DNA of 64,000 bases. Source: Paenibacillus timonensis. Its GTDB lineage: Bacteria > Bacillota > Bacilli > Paenibacillales > Paenibacillaceae. Position numbers and translations under genes: made by a program. The notes beneath the pieces were generated by a model. It searched no databases. It was given only the letters and a program-made list of their open reading frames with translations, and was not told where the DNA came from. The stretch's first letter is position 1, and each line of letters starts with the position of its first letter. Location of the stretch: NCBI RefSeq assembly GCF_022427145.1, contig NZ_JAKSXN010000018.1:1-64000 (forward strand), in the 5' to 3' direction. This document shows, piece after piece, positions 17,830 through 26,303 of this stretch.

Positions 17830-19047
17830 GTGAAAATCGCCTATCTGATCCACTGGAATGAAGGGCCGGAGAGCGGCGTGTTTAAAAAAATCATCAGCCA
17901 GGCGCTTAGCTGGCAGGCATTAGGCCATGAGACGGCGCTATTCTTGTTTAGCCGCGAAAATGCCGCCGCATGGATGGAGGCGGAAACCGGCGGGTTGCCC
18001 GTCTTCCGCGAGGTATACCGCGGCAGGCTGGGCCGGACTCCCCGTTTTAAGGCGTTAATCGGCCAGGTGCGAGCCTGGCAGCCGGACGTCGTCTATCATC
18101 GCTTCGACTTGTATTATCCCTCCTTGCCCCGGCTGCTCCGCGAGTACCCGTCCGTGCTGGAGATCAATACGAACGATGTGGCCGAGTTGGCGTTGGAAGG
18201 ACGCGGCCTGAGCCTCCGCCGCATGTACCACTTGCTGACGCGCCGCCTCGTGCTGGAAGCCGCCGGGGGCTTCGTGTTCGTCAGCGGCGAACTGGCCCGG
18301 GCGGACGGCTTCCGCCGCTACGCGAAGAGCTACGTGGTCATCGGCAACGGCATTCCGTTGGAGCAGTTTTCGGAGGGACGCGTGGCGGAGGCAGAAGCCT
18401 TCGGCCGCGTCGTGGATCCGGGCGAAGTTAGGACCGTGCACGTCTCGGCGGCGGCGGATCTTCCGGCGGCCGCAGGTGCACGTTCGGACGAGAGTCACGT
18501 CCGGTTCGTGTTTATCAGCTCGCCGGGCCAGGCCTGGCAGGGCCTGGATGAGATCGCGCGGTTGGCCGCCGTCAAACCGGACTGGCGGTTCGACATCATC
18601 GGGCCGGAGCGCGGCGAATTGGAAGCGGCTGGCCTGCAGGTGCCGGCGAACATGGCGTTTCACGGCCAGTTGACGCGCGATCGCTATCAGCCGCTGCTTG
18701 ACCGGGCCGATCTCGCCATCGGCACGCTGGCGCTGTACCGGAAAGGCATGGAGGAGGCCTCGCCGTTGAAAGTCCGCGAATATTTGGCCAATGGCTTACC
18801 GGTCATCGCCGCTTACCGCGAGACGGATTTCCCCGAGCCGGTTCCGTTCTTTCTAGAGCTACCGGGCGAGCCGGAGAGCGTGGTTCGCCACCTCTCCGCC
18901 ATCGAAAGCTTCGCTCGCGACTGGCGTGGGCGGCGGGTGGATCGGGAGCACGTGCGTCATTTGGACGTCACCGTCAAAGAGGCGGCTCGGGCAGCTTATA
19001 TGCAGCGGATTGCCCGGAGGCGGGAAAGAGGTGGCGAGTCCGGATGA
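17830..19047 (+). CDS. Glycosyltransferase, GT4-like
   Basis: A 405-residue glycosyltransferase of the GT-B fold. The N-terminal domain begins KIAYLIHWNEGPESGVFKK and the C-terminal domain has PLLDRADLAIGTLALYRKGMEEASPLKVREYLANGLPVIAAYRET, typical of the GT4 sugar-nucleotide binding domain. A 40-residue insertion rich in Ala, Glu and Arg separates the two domains (about 180-225). Start is GTG with AAGGGGGAG upstream. Acceptor and donor cannot be told from sequence; it probably extends the lipid-linked repeat unit. It overlaps the next gene by 4 nt. Confidence 0.82.
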   Translation: MKIAYLIHWNEGPESGVFKKIISQALSWQALGHETALFLFSRENAAAWMEAETGGLPVFREVYRGRLGRTPRFKALIGQVRAWQPDVVYHRFDLYYPSLPRLLREYPSVLEINTNDVAELALEGRGLSLRRMYHLLTRRLVLEAAGGFVFVSGELARADGFRRYAKSYVVIGNGIPLEQFSEGRVAEAEAFGRVVDPGEVRTVHVSAAADLPAAAGARSDESHVRFVFISSPGQAWQGLDEIARLAAVKPDWRFDIIGPERGELEAAGLQVPANMAFHGQLTRDRYQPLLDRADLAIGTLALYRKGMEEASPLKVREYLANGLPVIAAYRETDFPEPVPFFLELPGEPESVVRHLSAIESFARDWRGRRVDREHVRHLDVTVKEAARAAYMQRIARRRERGGESG

Positions 19048-20330
19048 TGGCGGAGATCAGTCTGCTGTGGATCGCGCTGCTTGTTGCGGCCGCCGTATTT
19101 TTCACGCTTCAATGCCTGCTGTCGCTAAAAATGAAGGTAGACGCCGCTTACCTGTTTGCGTTTTGCATTTATTTCGATTTTTTTGCCTACTTCTACAAGT
19201 TGGCCGTTCCCGGCGAATCGTTAATCTTGTTAATCGGGGCGCCGTTGCTGCCCGTGGGCGCCGCTTTGCTGCTTAAGCCGTCTATCGTTCTCGAGACGCT
19301 GCGGGATCAAGGGGGCTGGTTATGGGGGATCTTTCTCGCCTATGCTTTGATTTCGCTCACCTGGGCCCCTTCCGAGTCGAACGGGCTCATGAAAGAGGTC
19401 ATCCTGCTGGCCCATGGCGTCATTCCGGCACTGTATGTCTACCTCGTCTACCGTAAATACGGCCGATTCTCTTGGACCGTCGTGGCCTGGGCCGGCTTCG
19501 CCTATGCGCTCCTGCACCTGCTCATGGGCGTTTATAACGAGGAATATCCAGGCCGTCTGACACTCCCCGGCGGAAATCCGATCTTTAACGCCCGGACTTC
19601 GCTGATTACCGTGACGGTCTGCCTGTGGGCGCCGCGGATTCCGCTGCCGGTCAGGCTCCTGTCGCTGGGCGTCGCGCTGACTTCGGCGTTGGCCACGCAA
19701 TCCAGGGGACCGCTGGCTGCTTTCTTGCTGGCCAATGCACTATATTTCGGCGTCTGGTTCATCCGCAAATTTCGGGAGCGTACACTTGGAAAGCTGTCGC
19801 GATTGGCCGTCCCGCTGTTATTTCTGTTGATCGTCGCGGGAGGTACGGCTTCGGCGTATGCGGAGCAACTGGCGACCTGGGTGGAAAACAGCCGGTTCAT
19901 GGTCCTGTTCGATCGGAATCAGCTGCAAGGCGATGATAACTACATCGGCCGATTGGATTTGCAGACAAGGGCATTGGAGAAGCTGGAAGCCTCGCCGTTT
20001 CTCGGCGCCGGGCTAGGCAGCGTCACGCCCCCGTTGGCCCGGGATTTTCCGCATAATCTGGTGCTGGAGATCGCTGCGGAAGGGGGATTCGCGGGACTGA
20101 CCCTATGGACGTTTGCTTTGTTGTTCTCCTTATGGGCCGCTTATCAACGAACGCCGGTGCTGGCCATCCTGCTGGTTCAGACGGTGGGTTACGCCTTGGC
20201 CAGCGGGGACTTTGGCTACAACTACGAATATATGGTGATGGCAATGACGGCTTTGGCGCTGATGCCGGTAAAGCAACGGGAAGGAGTGGGGATAAAACGT
20301 GAAGCTCTTGTTTTTGATCACCGGATTTGA
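19044..20330 (+). CDS. O-antigen ligase/polymerase-like membrane protein (Wzy-type)
   Basis: A 428-residue protein with about ten to twelve transmembrane segments and a conserved large loop containing LIYR... and TQSRGP. The segment ...ALATQSRGPLAAFLLANALYFGVWF and the C-terminal region ASPFLGAGLGSVTP fit the Wzy_C O-antigen ligase family. Its place between flippase-associated glycosyltransferases suggests it polymerises the flipped repeat units. It shares 4 nt with the GT before it and overlaps the next GT by 32 nt. Confidence 0.85.
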   Translation: MMAEISLLWIALLVAAAVFFTLQCLLSLKMKVDAAYLFAFCIYFDFFAYFYKLAVPGESLILLIGAPLLPVGAALLLKPSIVLETLRDQGGWLWGIFLAYALISLTWAPSESNGLMKEVILLAHGVIPALYVYLVYRKYGRFSWTVVAWAGFAYALLHLLMGVYNEEYPGRLTLPGGNPIFNARTSLITVTVCLWAPRIPLPVRLLSLGVALTSALATQSRGPLAAFLLANALYFGVWFIRKFRERTLGKLSRLAVPLLFLLIVAGGTASAYAEQLATWVENSRFMVLFDRNQLQGDDNYIGRLDLQTRALEKLEASPFLGAGLGSVTPPLARDFPHNLVLEIAAEGGFAGLTLWTFALLFSLWAAYQRTPVLAILLVQTVGYALASGDFGYNYEYMVMAMTALALMPVKQREGVGIKREALVFDHRI

Positions 20331-21558
20331 TTACGCGGGGGCGGAAAACCAGGTGCTGCTGCTGTGCCGAGAGTTGCGGGCCAGGGGCTGCGAAGTGCGT
20401 TTGGCGACGATGATTCCGCCGGTTGCCTATTTGGAGGAGCTTCAGGAGCTGGGGGTTGACGTGGTGAGTCTCGGCATGAAAAAGGGAGTGCCGGATCCTC
20501 GGGCCTTATTTCGCCTGGCCAGGCTAATTCGGCAGATGCGGCCCGACGTGGTCCACAGCCATCTGGTGCATGCAAACATTTTGGCCCGCGTCACGCGGTT
20601 GTTCGTGCGTATTCCGTATTTGGTGTGCACCGCCCATAACATCAACGAGGGGGGCTGGCGGCGGGAGATGCTGTACCGGCTTACCGATCCGCTCGGCGAC
20701 CTGCTGACCAATGTCAGCCGGGAAGCGGTACGCGGCTATACCGAGCGCCGAATCTCTCCGGCCCGCAAAATCCGGCTGATGGAGAACGGCATCGACCTCA
20801 GCCGTTTTGGCGGGGACGAACGGGGTCGCCTGGAGTTGCGGGCCGAGCTGGGTGTGAAGGGGGAGAAGGTCCGTTGTGAGCCGGAGTCTGGCGAAGTGGG
20901 GCGCGAGGTAGAGGGAGGGGACGACGCTGGTGCTGGGGAAGCGGCGAAAAGCGCGCGGATCCGGCGGGAGCCGTTCGTTTGGCTGGCCGCCGGGCGTTTC
21001 GTCCCGGAGAAGGATTACCCTGCCATGCTGTTCGCTTTTGCCGAGGCATGGCAGAGCTTCCCGGACAGCGTCCTCTGGATCGCCGGGATCGGGCCGGAAC
21101 GGCCGCGGATCGAGCGGCAAGCTGAGGAGCTGGGCTTGTCCGGCAGGGTGCGGTTCCTCGGGATTCGCACCGATATGCCGGAACTGCTGCACGCCGCCGA
21201 CGGATTCGTGCTCTCCTCGAAATGGGAGGGCTTACCGATCGTACTGCTGGAGGCGTGCGCCGGCCGGCTGCCGATCGTTGCCACCGCGGTAGGCGGCAAC
21301 GCCGAGGTGGTGCTGGACGGCGTGAACGGCTACCTCGTGCCGCCGGAGGAGCCGGCAGCGCTGGCCCGCGCGATGGAGCGGGTGATGGCCCTGCCGCCGG
21401 AGGACCGGCGAGCGATGGGGCAGCGCGGCCGGGAACATGCCGCCGCGAACTATGCCATGTCCCGCGTCGCCGGGAAATGGATCGAGCTTTACGAGCAGGC
21501 GTCCGGAAGGGAGCTGCCCGCAGCCCGGGCGTTGCCCAAGGAGGCGCATGAGGGATGA
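20299..21558 (+). CDS. Glycosyltransferase family 4 protein
   Basis: A 419-residue GT-B enzyme. The N-terminal half has FDYAGAENQVLLLCRELRARG and VHSHLVHANILARV; the C-terminal half has the GT4 E-x7-E motif and EGLPIVLLEACAGRLPIVATAVGGNAEVV. A charged, low-complexity insert of about 35 residues (around residues 190-225) separates the domains. The start is GTG at 20299, 32 nt inside the polymerase gene. It probably adds a sugar to the lipid-linked repeat unit; specificity unknown. Confidence 0.88.
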   Translation: MKLLFLITGFDYAGAENQVLLLCRELRARGCEVRLATMIPPVAYLEELQELGVDVVSLGMKKGVPDPRALFRLARLIRQMRPDVVHSHLVHANILARVTRLFVRIPYLVCTAHNINEGGWRREMLYRLTDPLGDLLTNVSREAVRGYTERRISPARKIRLMENGIDLSRFGGDERGRLELRAELGVKGEKVRCEPESGEVGREVEGGDDAGAGEAAKSARIRREPFVWLAAGRFVPEKDYPAMLFAFAEAWQSFPDSVLWIAGIGPERPRIERQAEELGLSGRVRFLGIRTDMPELLHAADGFVLSSKWEGLPIVLLEACAGRLPIVATAVGGNAEVVLDGVNGYLVPPEEPAALARAMERVMALPPEDRRAMGQRGREHAAANYAMSRVAGKWIELYEQASGRELPAARALPKEAHEG

Positions 21559-22775
21559 CGCGAACGCGAAAAGCAGCCTATATCGCCACGGTCTACGCCC
21601 ACTTGGCGGCGTTTCATTTGCCTTTTATGAGCGACTTGCGGGATGCCGGGTTCACGGTCCATGCCTACGCTGCCCCGGATCACGGCCGGGACGAGGTGGA
21701 CGCCGCCGAGTTTACGTGTCGGGACCTGCCGTTTAGCCGCAACCCGCTGGCTCCCGGGAACCTTCGGGCTATGCGGGAGCTCATAGGTTGGCTGAAACGG
21801 GAGCGGTACGACCTGATCCATGTGCATACGCCCAACGCGAGCGTGGTCTGCCGGTTGGCCGCCCGGCTGGCGGGTCGGCCGTACCCCAAAATCGTCTATA
21901 CCGCGCACGGGTTTCACTTTTTCGAAGGGGCTCCTTGGTTTAACTGGCTGTTGGTTTATCCGCTGGAGCGGTTTCTGGCGCGGTGGACCGATGTCCTCGT
22001 TACGATCAACCGGGAGGATGAACGGCGGGCGGATGTTTTTCCGGTGCGGGGGCGATCGGTCTATGTCCCCGGGGTTGGCGTTGACCTGTCTTTGTACGCG
22101 GCCCGGGAGGGCAACGAGCGCGAGCAATTGCGCCGCGATTTCGGCTTAGCCCCGGACGATTTCGCCGTTCTTTGCATTGCGGAGCTGAATCGCAACAAAA
22201 ATCAGGAGCAACTGATCGGTGCCATCGGTGAGTTGCGCCGCCGGGGCATCCCCGCCGTGCTGCTGCTGGCCGGGGTGGGCCGGGAGGAAGCGCGTTACCG
22301 GCAGCTCGCCGCGGAGCACGGCGTGGCGGGGGCGGTTCGCTTCCTCGGTTACCGCCGCGACGTACCGCAGCTGCTGCAAGCCGCCGATGCCCTGGCGCTC
22401 TTGTCCCGGCGGGAGGGCCTGCCTAAGGCGCTGCTCGAGGGCCTGGCCGCCGGGCGGCCGCTGGTGGCGACGGCGGTGCGCGGCAGCCGCGACCTGGTTG
22501 TCCCTGGCCGGAACGGTTATCTCGTTCCGGTCGGGGACGTGTCGGCCGCCGCCGATGCCCTCGGGCGACTGCAGCAGGACGCCGGGCTGCGGCGGCGGAT
22601 GGGCGAGTACAGCCGCAAGCTGGCGGGGCTGTACGATTTAGTGCAGATCCGCCGCGATGTGGCGGCGATCTATGCGGGGCTTGGGGTTATTGAGCCAGCG
22701 GAAGCTCATTGGGGAAGGCCGCGCCTGAGGGACGCGGAGGAGGGGGAAGCGTATGATCAAGCTGTATCGGAATAA
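21555..22775 (+). CDS. Glycosyltransferase family 4 protein (EpsD-like)
   Basis: A 406-residue GT4 enzyme resembling Bacillus EpsD/CapM. Conserved parts are THVHTPNASVVCRLAARLA in the N-terminal domain and GREEARYRQLAAEHGVAGAVRFLGYRRDVPQLLQAADALALLSRREGLPKALLEGLAAGRPLVATAVRGSRDLV in the C-terminal domain. Its start overlaps the stop of the previous GT by 4 nt (ATGA), and its end overlaps the phosphoglycosyl transferase gene by 23 nt. This tight packing points to coupled translation. Confidence 0.88.
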   Translation: MTRTRKAAYIATVYAHLAAFHLPFMSDLRDAGFTVHAYAAPDHGRDEVDAAEFTCRDLPFSRNPLAPGNLRAMRELIGWLKRERYDLIHVHTPNASVVCRLAARLAGRPYPKIVYTAHGFHFFEGAPWFNWLLVYPLERFLARWTDVLVTINREDERRADVFPVRGRSVYVPGVGVDLSLYAAREGNEREQLRRDFGLAPDDFAVLCIAELNRNKNQEQLIGAIGELRRRGIPAVLLLAGVGREEARYRQLAAEHGVAGAVRFLGYRRDVPQLLQAADALALLSRREGLPKALLEGLAAGRPLVATAVRGSRDLVVPGRNGYLVPVGDVSAAADALGRLQQDAGLRRRMGEYSRKLAGLYDLVQIRRDVAAIYAGLGVIEPAEAHWGRPRLRDAEEGEAYDQAVSE

Positions 22776-24279
22776 CGGCATGAAGGCGGTGCTCCTGCTG
22801 CTTGACCTGCTGGTGATCTATGCCAGTTACCGGCTCGCGGCCGGACTCCTACCGCAGGGGGATTGGAGCTCCCCCGCCGTCCTGGGGGATACCCCGTTCC
22901 GCAGCGCGCCGTGGCTGGGGATGTTTACGGTGATGACGTATTATTTTTTTAATCTGTACGATCTGGCTGGACGGCGGAAACCGGCCCAATTCCTGTGGAA
23001 TCTGCTGTTGGCCCAGCTGTTCGTCACCGCGGAGCTCATCGTGTTCGGTTATGCGAGTAAAATGTTCAGCTTGACCCCAAGCCTGCTGCTCATCGCCTTT
23101 GCGGCCCAACTGCTGCTGTCGTTCGGATTGCGCCTACTGCTGTTTTATGTCCAAAGCAAAGGGTTCAGCCGCAAAAGAACGCTGGCCGTCATCGGCGGCG
23201 AATCTCCGGGCGACGAGGTGCTGCGCAGCATGCTGGAGCAGGGGAAACCCTGGTTCCGCGTCGAACGGATCGTTCGAACGGACGGCCGTGGGATTGGCGC
23301 AGCGCTGCCGGAGCAAGCGTGGGAGGGGATGGAGACGCTGCTCGTCGGGCCGGGGTTAGCCCCCGAAACGAAAGCGGAGTGGGTAAGGACCGCCGGACTG
23401 CGGAAGATGGAAGTGGTCATCGTTCCCGATTTTTACGAGCTTTATTTGGCCGACGCCGAACCGCAGCAAATTGGCGATTTGCTTGTTTACTCGCTTATGC
23501 CGCCGCAGTTGACGCTGCCGGAGCGGTTGTTCAAGCGTCTGTTCGATCTGGCAGCGTCTTCGCTCCTGCTGCTGGCGGCGTCCCCTGTCATGCTGGCGAT
23601 GTTCGTCTTGATCCCGCTGACGTCGCGGGGGAAGGCACTGTATGTCCAGGAGCGCGTCGGCTTGCAGGAGAAACCATTCCCGCTGTATAAGTTCCGCAGC
23701 ATGGTGGACGGGGCGGAAACGGCAACCGGCCCTGTGCTGGCCGGGCGGAATGATGCGCGGGTGACCCGGCTGGGCCAATGGATACGCGCCACCCGCATCG
23801 ACGAGTTGCCGCAGCTATTTAACGTGCTGCTCGGTCATATGAGCCTGGTCGGTCCGAGGCCGGAGCGGGCGTTCTTCATTCATCGCTTCAAGGAGGAACT
23901 GCCGCATTACACCTACCGGCTGATGGTGAAACCGGGGTTAACCGGCTATGCCCAAGTCATGGCGGGGTATGCGACCACGCCGTCCGACAAGCTGCGTTAC
24001 GACCTGATGTATATCAAAAGATATTCGCTGCTGCTCGACCTCAAGATCCTGTTCCAGACGATCCGGGTCGTCGTCCAACGGGAACAAGCCAAAGGCGTGG
24101 AGGCAGCCGGAGTGACGGATGTGGCAGCGGCACCAATGGGCACGGCAACGATGGCCACGGCACCGATGGGCACAGCATTGATGGCAACGGCACCGATGGG
24201 TACGGCAAGTTCCGCCGCATCCGGCGGAACTTCGGCTGCCGCTGCGATGGCTCCGACATCGGGCCTGCCGCCATCGTAG
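22753..24279 (+). CDS. Undecaprenyl-phosphate sugar phosphotransferase (initiating enzyme)
   Basis: A 508-residue polyprenol-phosphate glycosylphosphotransferase (PglC/WbaP-like). Residues about 1-250 contain several membrane segments and a Rossmann-like region; the bacterial sugar transferase domain (about 255-440) begins KRLFDLAASSLLLLAASPVM and contains YKFRSMVDGAE, RIDELPQLFNVLLGHMSLVGPRPER. It places the first sugar phosphate on undecaprenyl phosphate and so starts repeat-unit synthesis. The C terminus (about 455-508) is a repeat rich in Met/Ala/Thr (ATAPMGTA), absent from most relatives. GGAGGAGG precedes the ATG. Confidence 0.9.
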   Translation: MIKLYRNNGMKAVLLLLDLLVIYASYRLAAGLLPQGDWSSPAVLGDTPFRSAPWLGMFTVMTYYFFNLYDLAGRRKPAQFLWNLLLAQLFVTAELIVFGYASKMFSLTPSLLLIAFAAQLLLSFGLRLLLFYVQSKGFSRKRTLAVIGGESPGDEVLRSMLEQGKPWFRVERIVRTDGRGIGAALPEQAWEGMETLLVGPGLAPETKAEWVRTAGLRKMEVVIVPDFYELYLADAEPQQIGDLLVYSLMPPQLTLPERLFKRLFDLAASSLLLLAASPVMLAMFVLIPLTSRGKALYVQERVGLQEKPFPLYKFRSMVDGAETATGPVLAGRNDARVTRLGQWIRATRIDELPQLFNVLLGHMSLVGPRPERAFFIHRFKEELPHYTYRLMVKPGLTGYAQVMAGYATTPSDKLRYDLMYIKRYSLLLDLKILFQTIRVVVQREQAKGVEAAGVTDVAAAPMGTATMATAPMGTALMATAPMGTASSAASGGTSAAAAMAPTSGLPPS

Positions 24280-24361
24280 CCCACTGCAGTCTGAGCTTGC
24301 TTGGCGGCTCAACTCGGGCGCTCATGGCCTTGCCCCGGTCTATAAGCTGCGTCGAGCAAAA

Positions 24362-24538
24362 ATGTTGTATTTTGTACAACATTTTTTTAGGTATTAAAAG
24401 ATCTAAGGCCAAAATGTTGCATAAAGTGCAACATATTTTGGTCTCATAGGCCAAACAGCCCCAAAATGTTGTACTAAATGCAACATTTTGGGGTTTTTAG
24501 CCGGTTTGGCACTTGAAATGTTGTATTTATTACAACAT
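24362..24538. repeat. Four 21-nt palindromes at exact 52-bp spacing
   Basis: Perfect or near-perfect palindromes ATGTTGYA-N5-TRCAACAT start at 24362, 24414, 24466 and 24518: the distances are 52, 52 and 52 nt. Arms are 8 nt; the loop is 5 nt and varies. The 31-nt segments between them are only loosely similar, sharing runs like TTTT and GGCCAAA. The spacing equals about five helical turns, so the palindromes face the same side of DNA. The family also occurs at 12930-13055. Confidence 0.85.
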
Positions 24539-24590
24539 TTTGAGTGGAAGGAGGGCGAGGCGGTACTCTCATAGCTCACGATGGGATAAG

Positions 24591-24893
24591 CGCTCGACAG
24601 GCACTCATCAGGCAATCACCAGCACTCACCAGCACTCACCAGGAACTCGCCAGCCATTGAACGGGGCAATAGACTCATCAGGCACTCACCAGCACTCGCC
24701 AGTACTCACCAGCACTCATCAGGCACTCACCAACACTCACCAGGAACTTACCAGGAACTCACCAGCCATTGAACGGGGCAATAGACTCACTAGACACTCA
24801 CCAGACACTCACCAGGCTCTCAACAGGACACTCATTAGACTTACCAGTCACTCACCAGCTCTCAACAGGACTCTGTAGACTCACCAGACACGC
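24591..24893. repeat. 10-11 bp periodic array (CACTCACCAG type)
   Basis: About 28 units of 9-11 bp, mostly variants of CACTCACCAG, run from 24591 to 24893. Two copies of a longer segment, GAACTCRCCAGCCATTGAAC followed by GGGGCAATAGACTCA, start at 24643 and 24755, 112 bp apart, showing that the array grew by duplication of blocks. The period matches one helical turn. Confidence 0.8.
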
Positions 24894-24968
24894 AACCCCA
24901 GTTACTCTCTAAAACATTTCACACTACACCCCTCAGCCAGCTCCAACCCACCCCCGTTTCCTTATCCG

Positions 24969-26303
24969 CTACTTTGCCATATTCTCCGTCATCGTCCCCG
25001 CTCCGGTGTCGAGAGCTAACCGGGCCTCCTCCGATAGACGGATGGGGGTTTCGGCGCCGCCGATCGCGTTTCCGGTGATCCGGAAGCCGCCAATCCGGCC
25101 GAGGCGGATTCCGCTCGTGTTGGGGAAGGGTTGGCCCGCGCCGCTTTCGATGACGTTGTGTTCGATGACGACGCCGCTTGCCGTGCCGACGTCCGCCTCG
25201 ATGGCAGCATAGTAGCTGCCGGGTCCCCCGATGATATTGCCGGATACGGTCACATCGCCGGCATAAACGGAGATGGCCGCGTACATGTCCTGCGGCAGCG
25301 GGTCCTTGGGGGCTAAGAGATAGCGGTTATCCCCAGAGTAGGGGTTGAGGATCCGGTTGTCCTTCACGACAACGCCGGGGGCGGAGATTTTGATCCCGCG
25401 TTTGGCGGCGTGGTGGATGACGTTGTCCGAGATGACGGAATCCGATAAAGGCGAGGGACTGGGCGGCTGATCGAAATAAATGCCGTCCGCATCCTCCCGC
25501 GGAGAGATATAGGAGATCAGGTTGCCCGTAATGCTGACGCGGCGGGCAATGGTACGCCCAGGTTCGCTCCAGGCCATAATTCCCCGGGCGACCGGCGCAG
25601 CTTCCCGCGCGGAGATTTCGGTCAGCGTGCAGCCGAGGATCGCGATGTTCGTGGTGTCGCCATAGATCATGATGCCGGCGACGACGGTGGTCGAAAGCGG
25701 GTGCTTAGGATCGGCCGGTTGATTCAAATCCTGAACCGTGCTGCCTACGATTTGCACGTCCGACGAACCGCTATGGATGCCGATGCCGCGGGTCAGCCTT
25801 GCGCCGCCGTCGATGACGATGCCGTCGATGCGGATCCGGCGGCCTTGTACCGAGACGGCCTCGAACCCGTAACGAGCTCCGGTGATCGCACGGAACTTCA
25901 ACACCGGTCGGCCCAGGCCGCGGAGGGTGACGCCGCTGCGGAGCGGAAGCGGCTCGTCCAGGGCGAGCAGGTACGTTCCGGGGGGGACGATGACGGTCGT
26001 GCTCCGTCCGGTGGCGGCCGCTTGCCGCAGCACGCGCAAAAAAACACCCGTATCGTCCGTGATGCCATCCCCTTTAGCTCCGGCTTCCTTCACGTTGAAG
26101 GTGGGGGCGGGGAAGGGAGAGGAAGGTCCCCATCGCAGCAGTACACCCCAAACCAAGGCCAGCAACAGCAGGACGAGTAGAAGTAACCGGCGGTTGCGAC
26201 GGCGAGGACCACCACCGCCACCACCGGCACCGCCGCCTCCGACCGGGCGAAGCCGGCCGTTAGGTCGGGGCAAGGCCGATCTAATCATCGGGCGCATCCT
26301 CAT
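24969..26303 (-). CDS. Membrane-anchored right-handed beta-helix protein
   Basis: A protein of up to 444 residues. A proline/glycine/arginine-rich N terminus leads into a single transmembrane segment (LLLLVLLLLALVWGVLL, about 39-55), then an extracytoplasmic pectate-lyase-fold domain starting FNVKEAGAKGDGITDDT, with beta-helix repeats. It resembles the leaderless protein at 7269-8543 (DGIYFDQ and QDMYAAISVYAGD match its DGIYYED and PDMYAAISIYGGD). It probably acts on the EPS or wall polysaccharide outside the membrane. Possible starts are ATG at 26303, 26297 or 26288; it overlaps the LCP gene upstream. Confidence 0.82.
   Translation of the reverse strand: MRMRPMIRSALPRPNGRLRPVGGGGAGGGGGGPRRRNRRLLLLVLLLLALVWGVLLRWGPSSPFPAPTFNVKEAGAKGDGITDDTGVFLRVLRQAAATGRSTTVIVPPGTYLLALDEPLPLRSGVTLRGLGRPVLKFRAITGARYGFEAVSVQGRRIRIDGIVIDGGARLTRGIGIHSGSSDVQIVGSTVQDLNQPADPKHPLSTTVVAGIMIYGDTTNIAILGCTLTEISAREAAPVARGIMAWSEPGRTIARRVSITGNLISYISPREDADGIYFDQPPSPSPLSDSVISDNVIHHAAKRGIKISAPGVVVKDNRILNPYSGDNRYLLAPKDPLPQDMYAAISVYAGDVTVSGNIIGGPGSYYAAIEADVGTASGVVIEHNVIESGAGQPFPNTSGIRLGRIGGFRITGNAIGGAETPIRLSEEARLALDTGAGTMTENMAK

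Larger units (their letters stand above)
24280..24968. other. Repeat-filled intergenic region after the phosphoglycosyl transferase gene
   Basis: This 689 bp gap separates the plus-strand EPS operon from the minus-strand beta-helix/LCP unit. It contains four phased palindromes (24362-24538) and a 10-11 bp periodic array (24591-24893); both have separate entries. A reading frame at 24513-24878 encodes only repetitive THQ/HSP peptides and is not taken as a gene. No clear terminator was recognised, although each palindrome could fold in RNA. Confidence 0.7.

Noticed and set aside
24362-24538. CRISPR-like array with 21-nt repeats and 31-nt spacers
   Set aside because: The repeats are symmetrical palindromes with variable loops, only four copies exist, spacers are loosely related to each other, and no cas genes are present. 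It is better explained as phased palindromes.
24513-24878. 121-codon reading frame rich in Thr, His, Gln, Ser and Pro
   Set aside because: It is a direct reading of the 10-11 bp repeat array, has no domain and no convincing start context.
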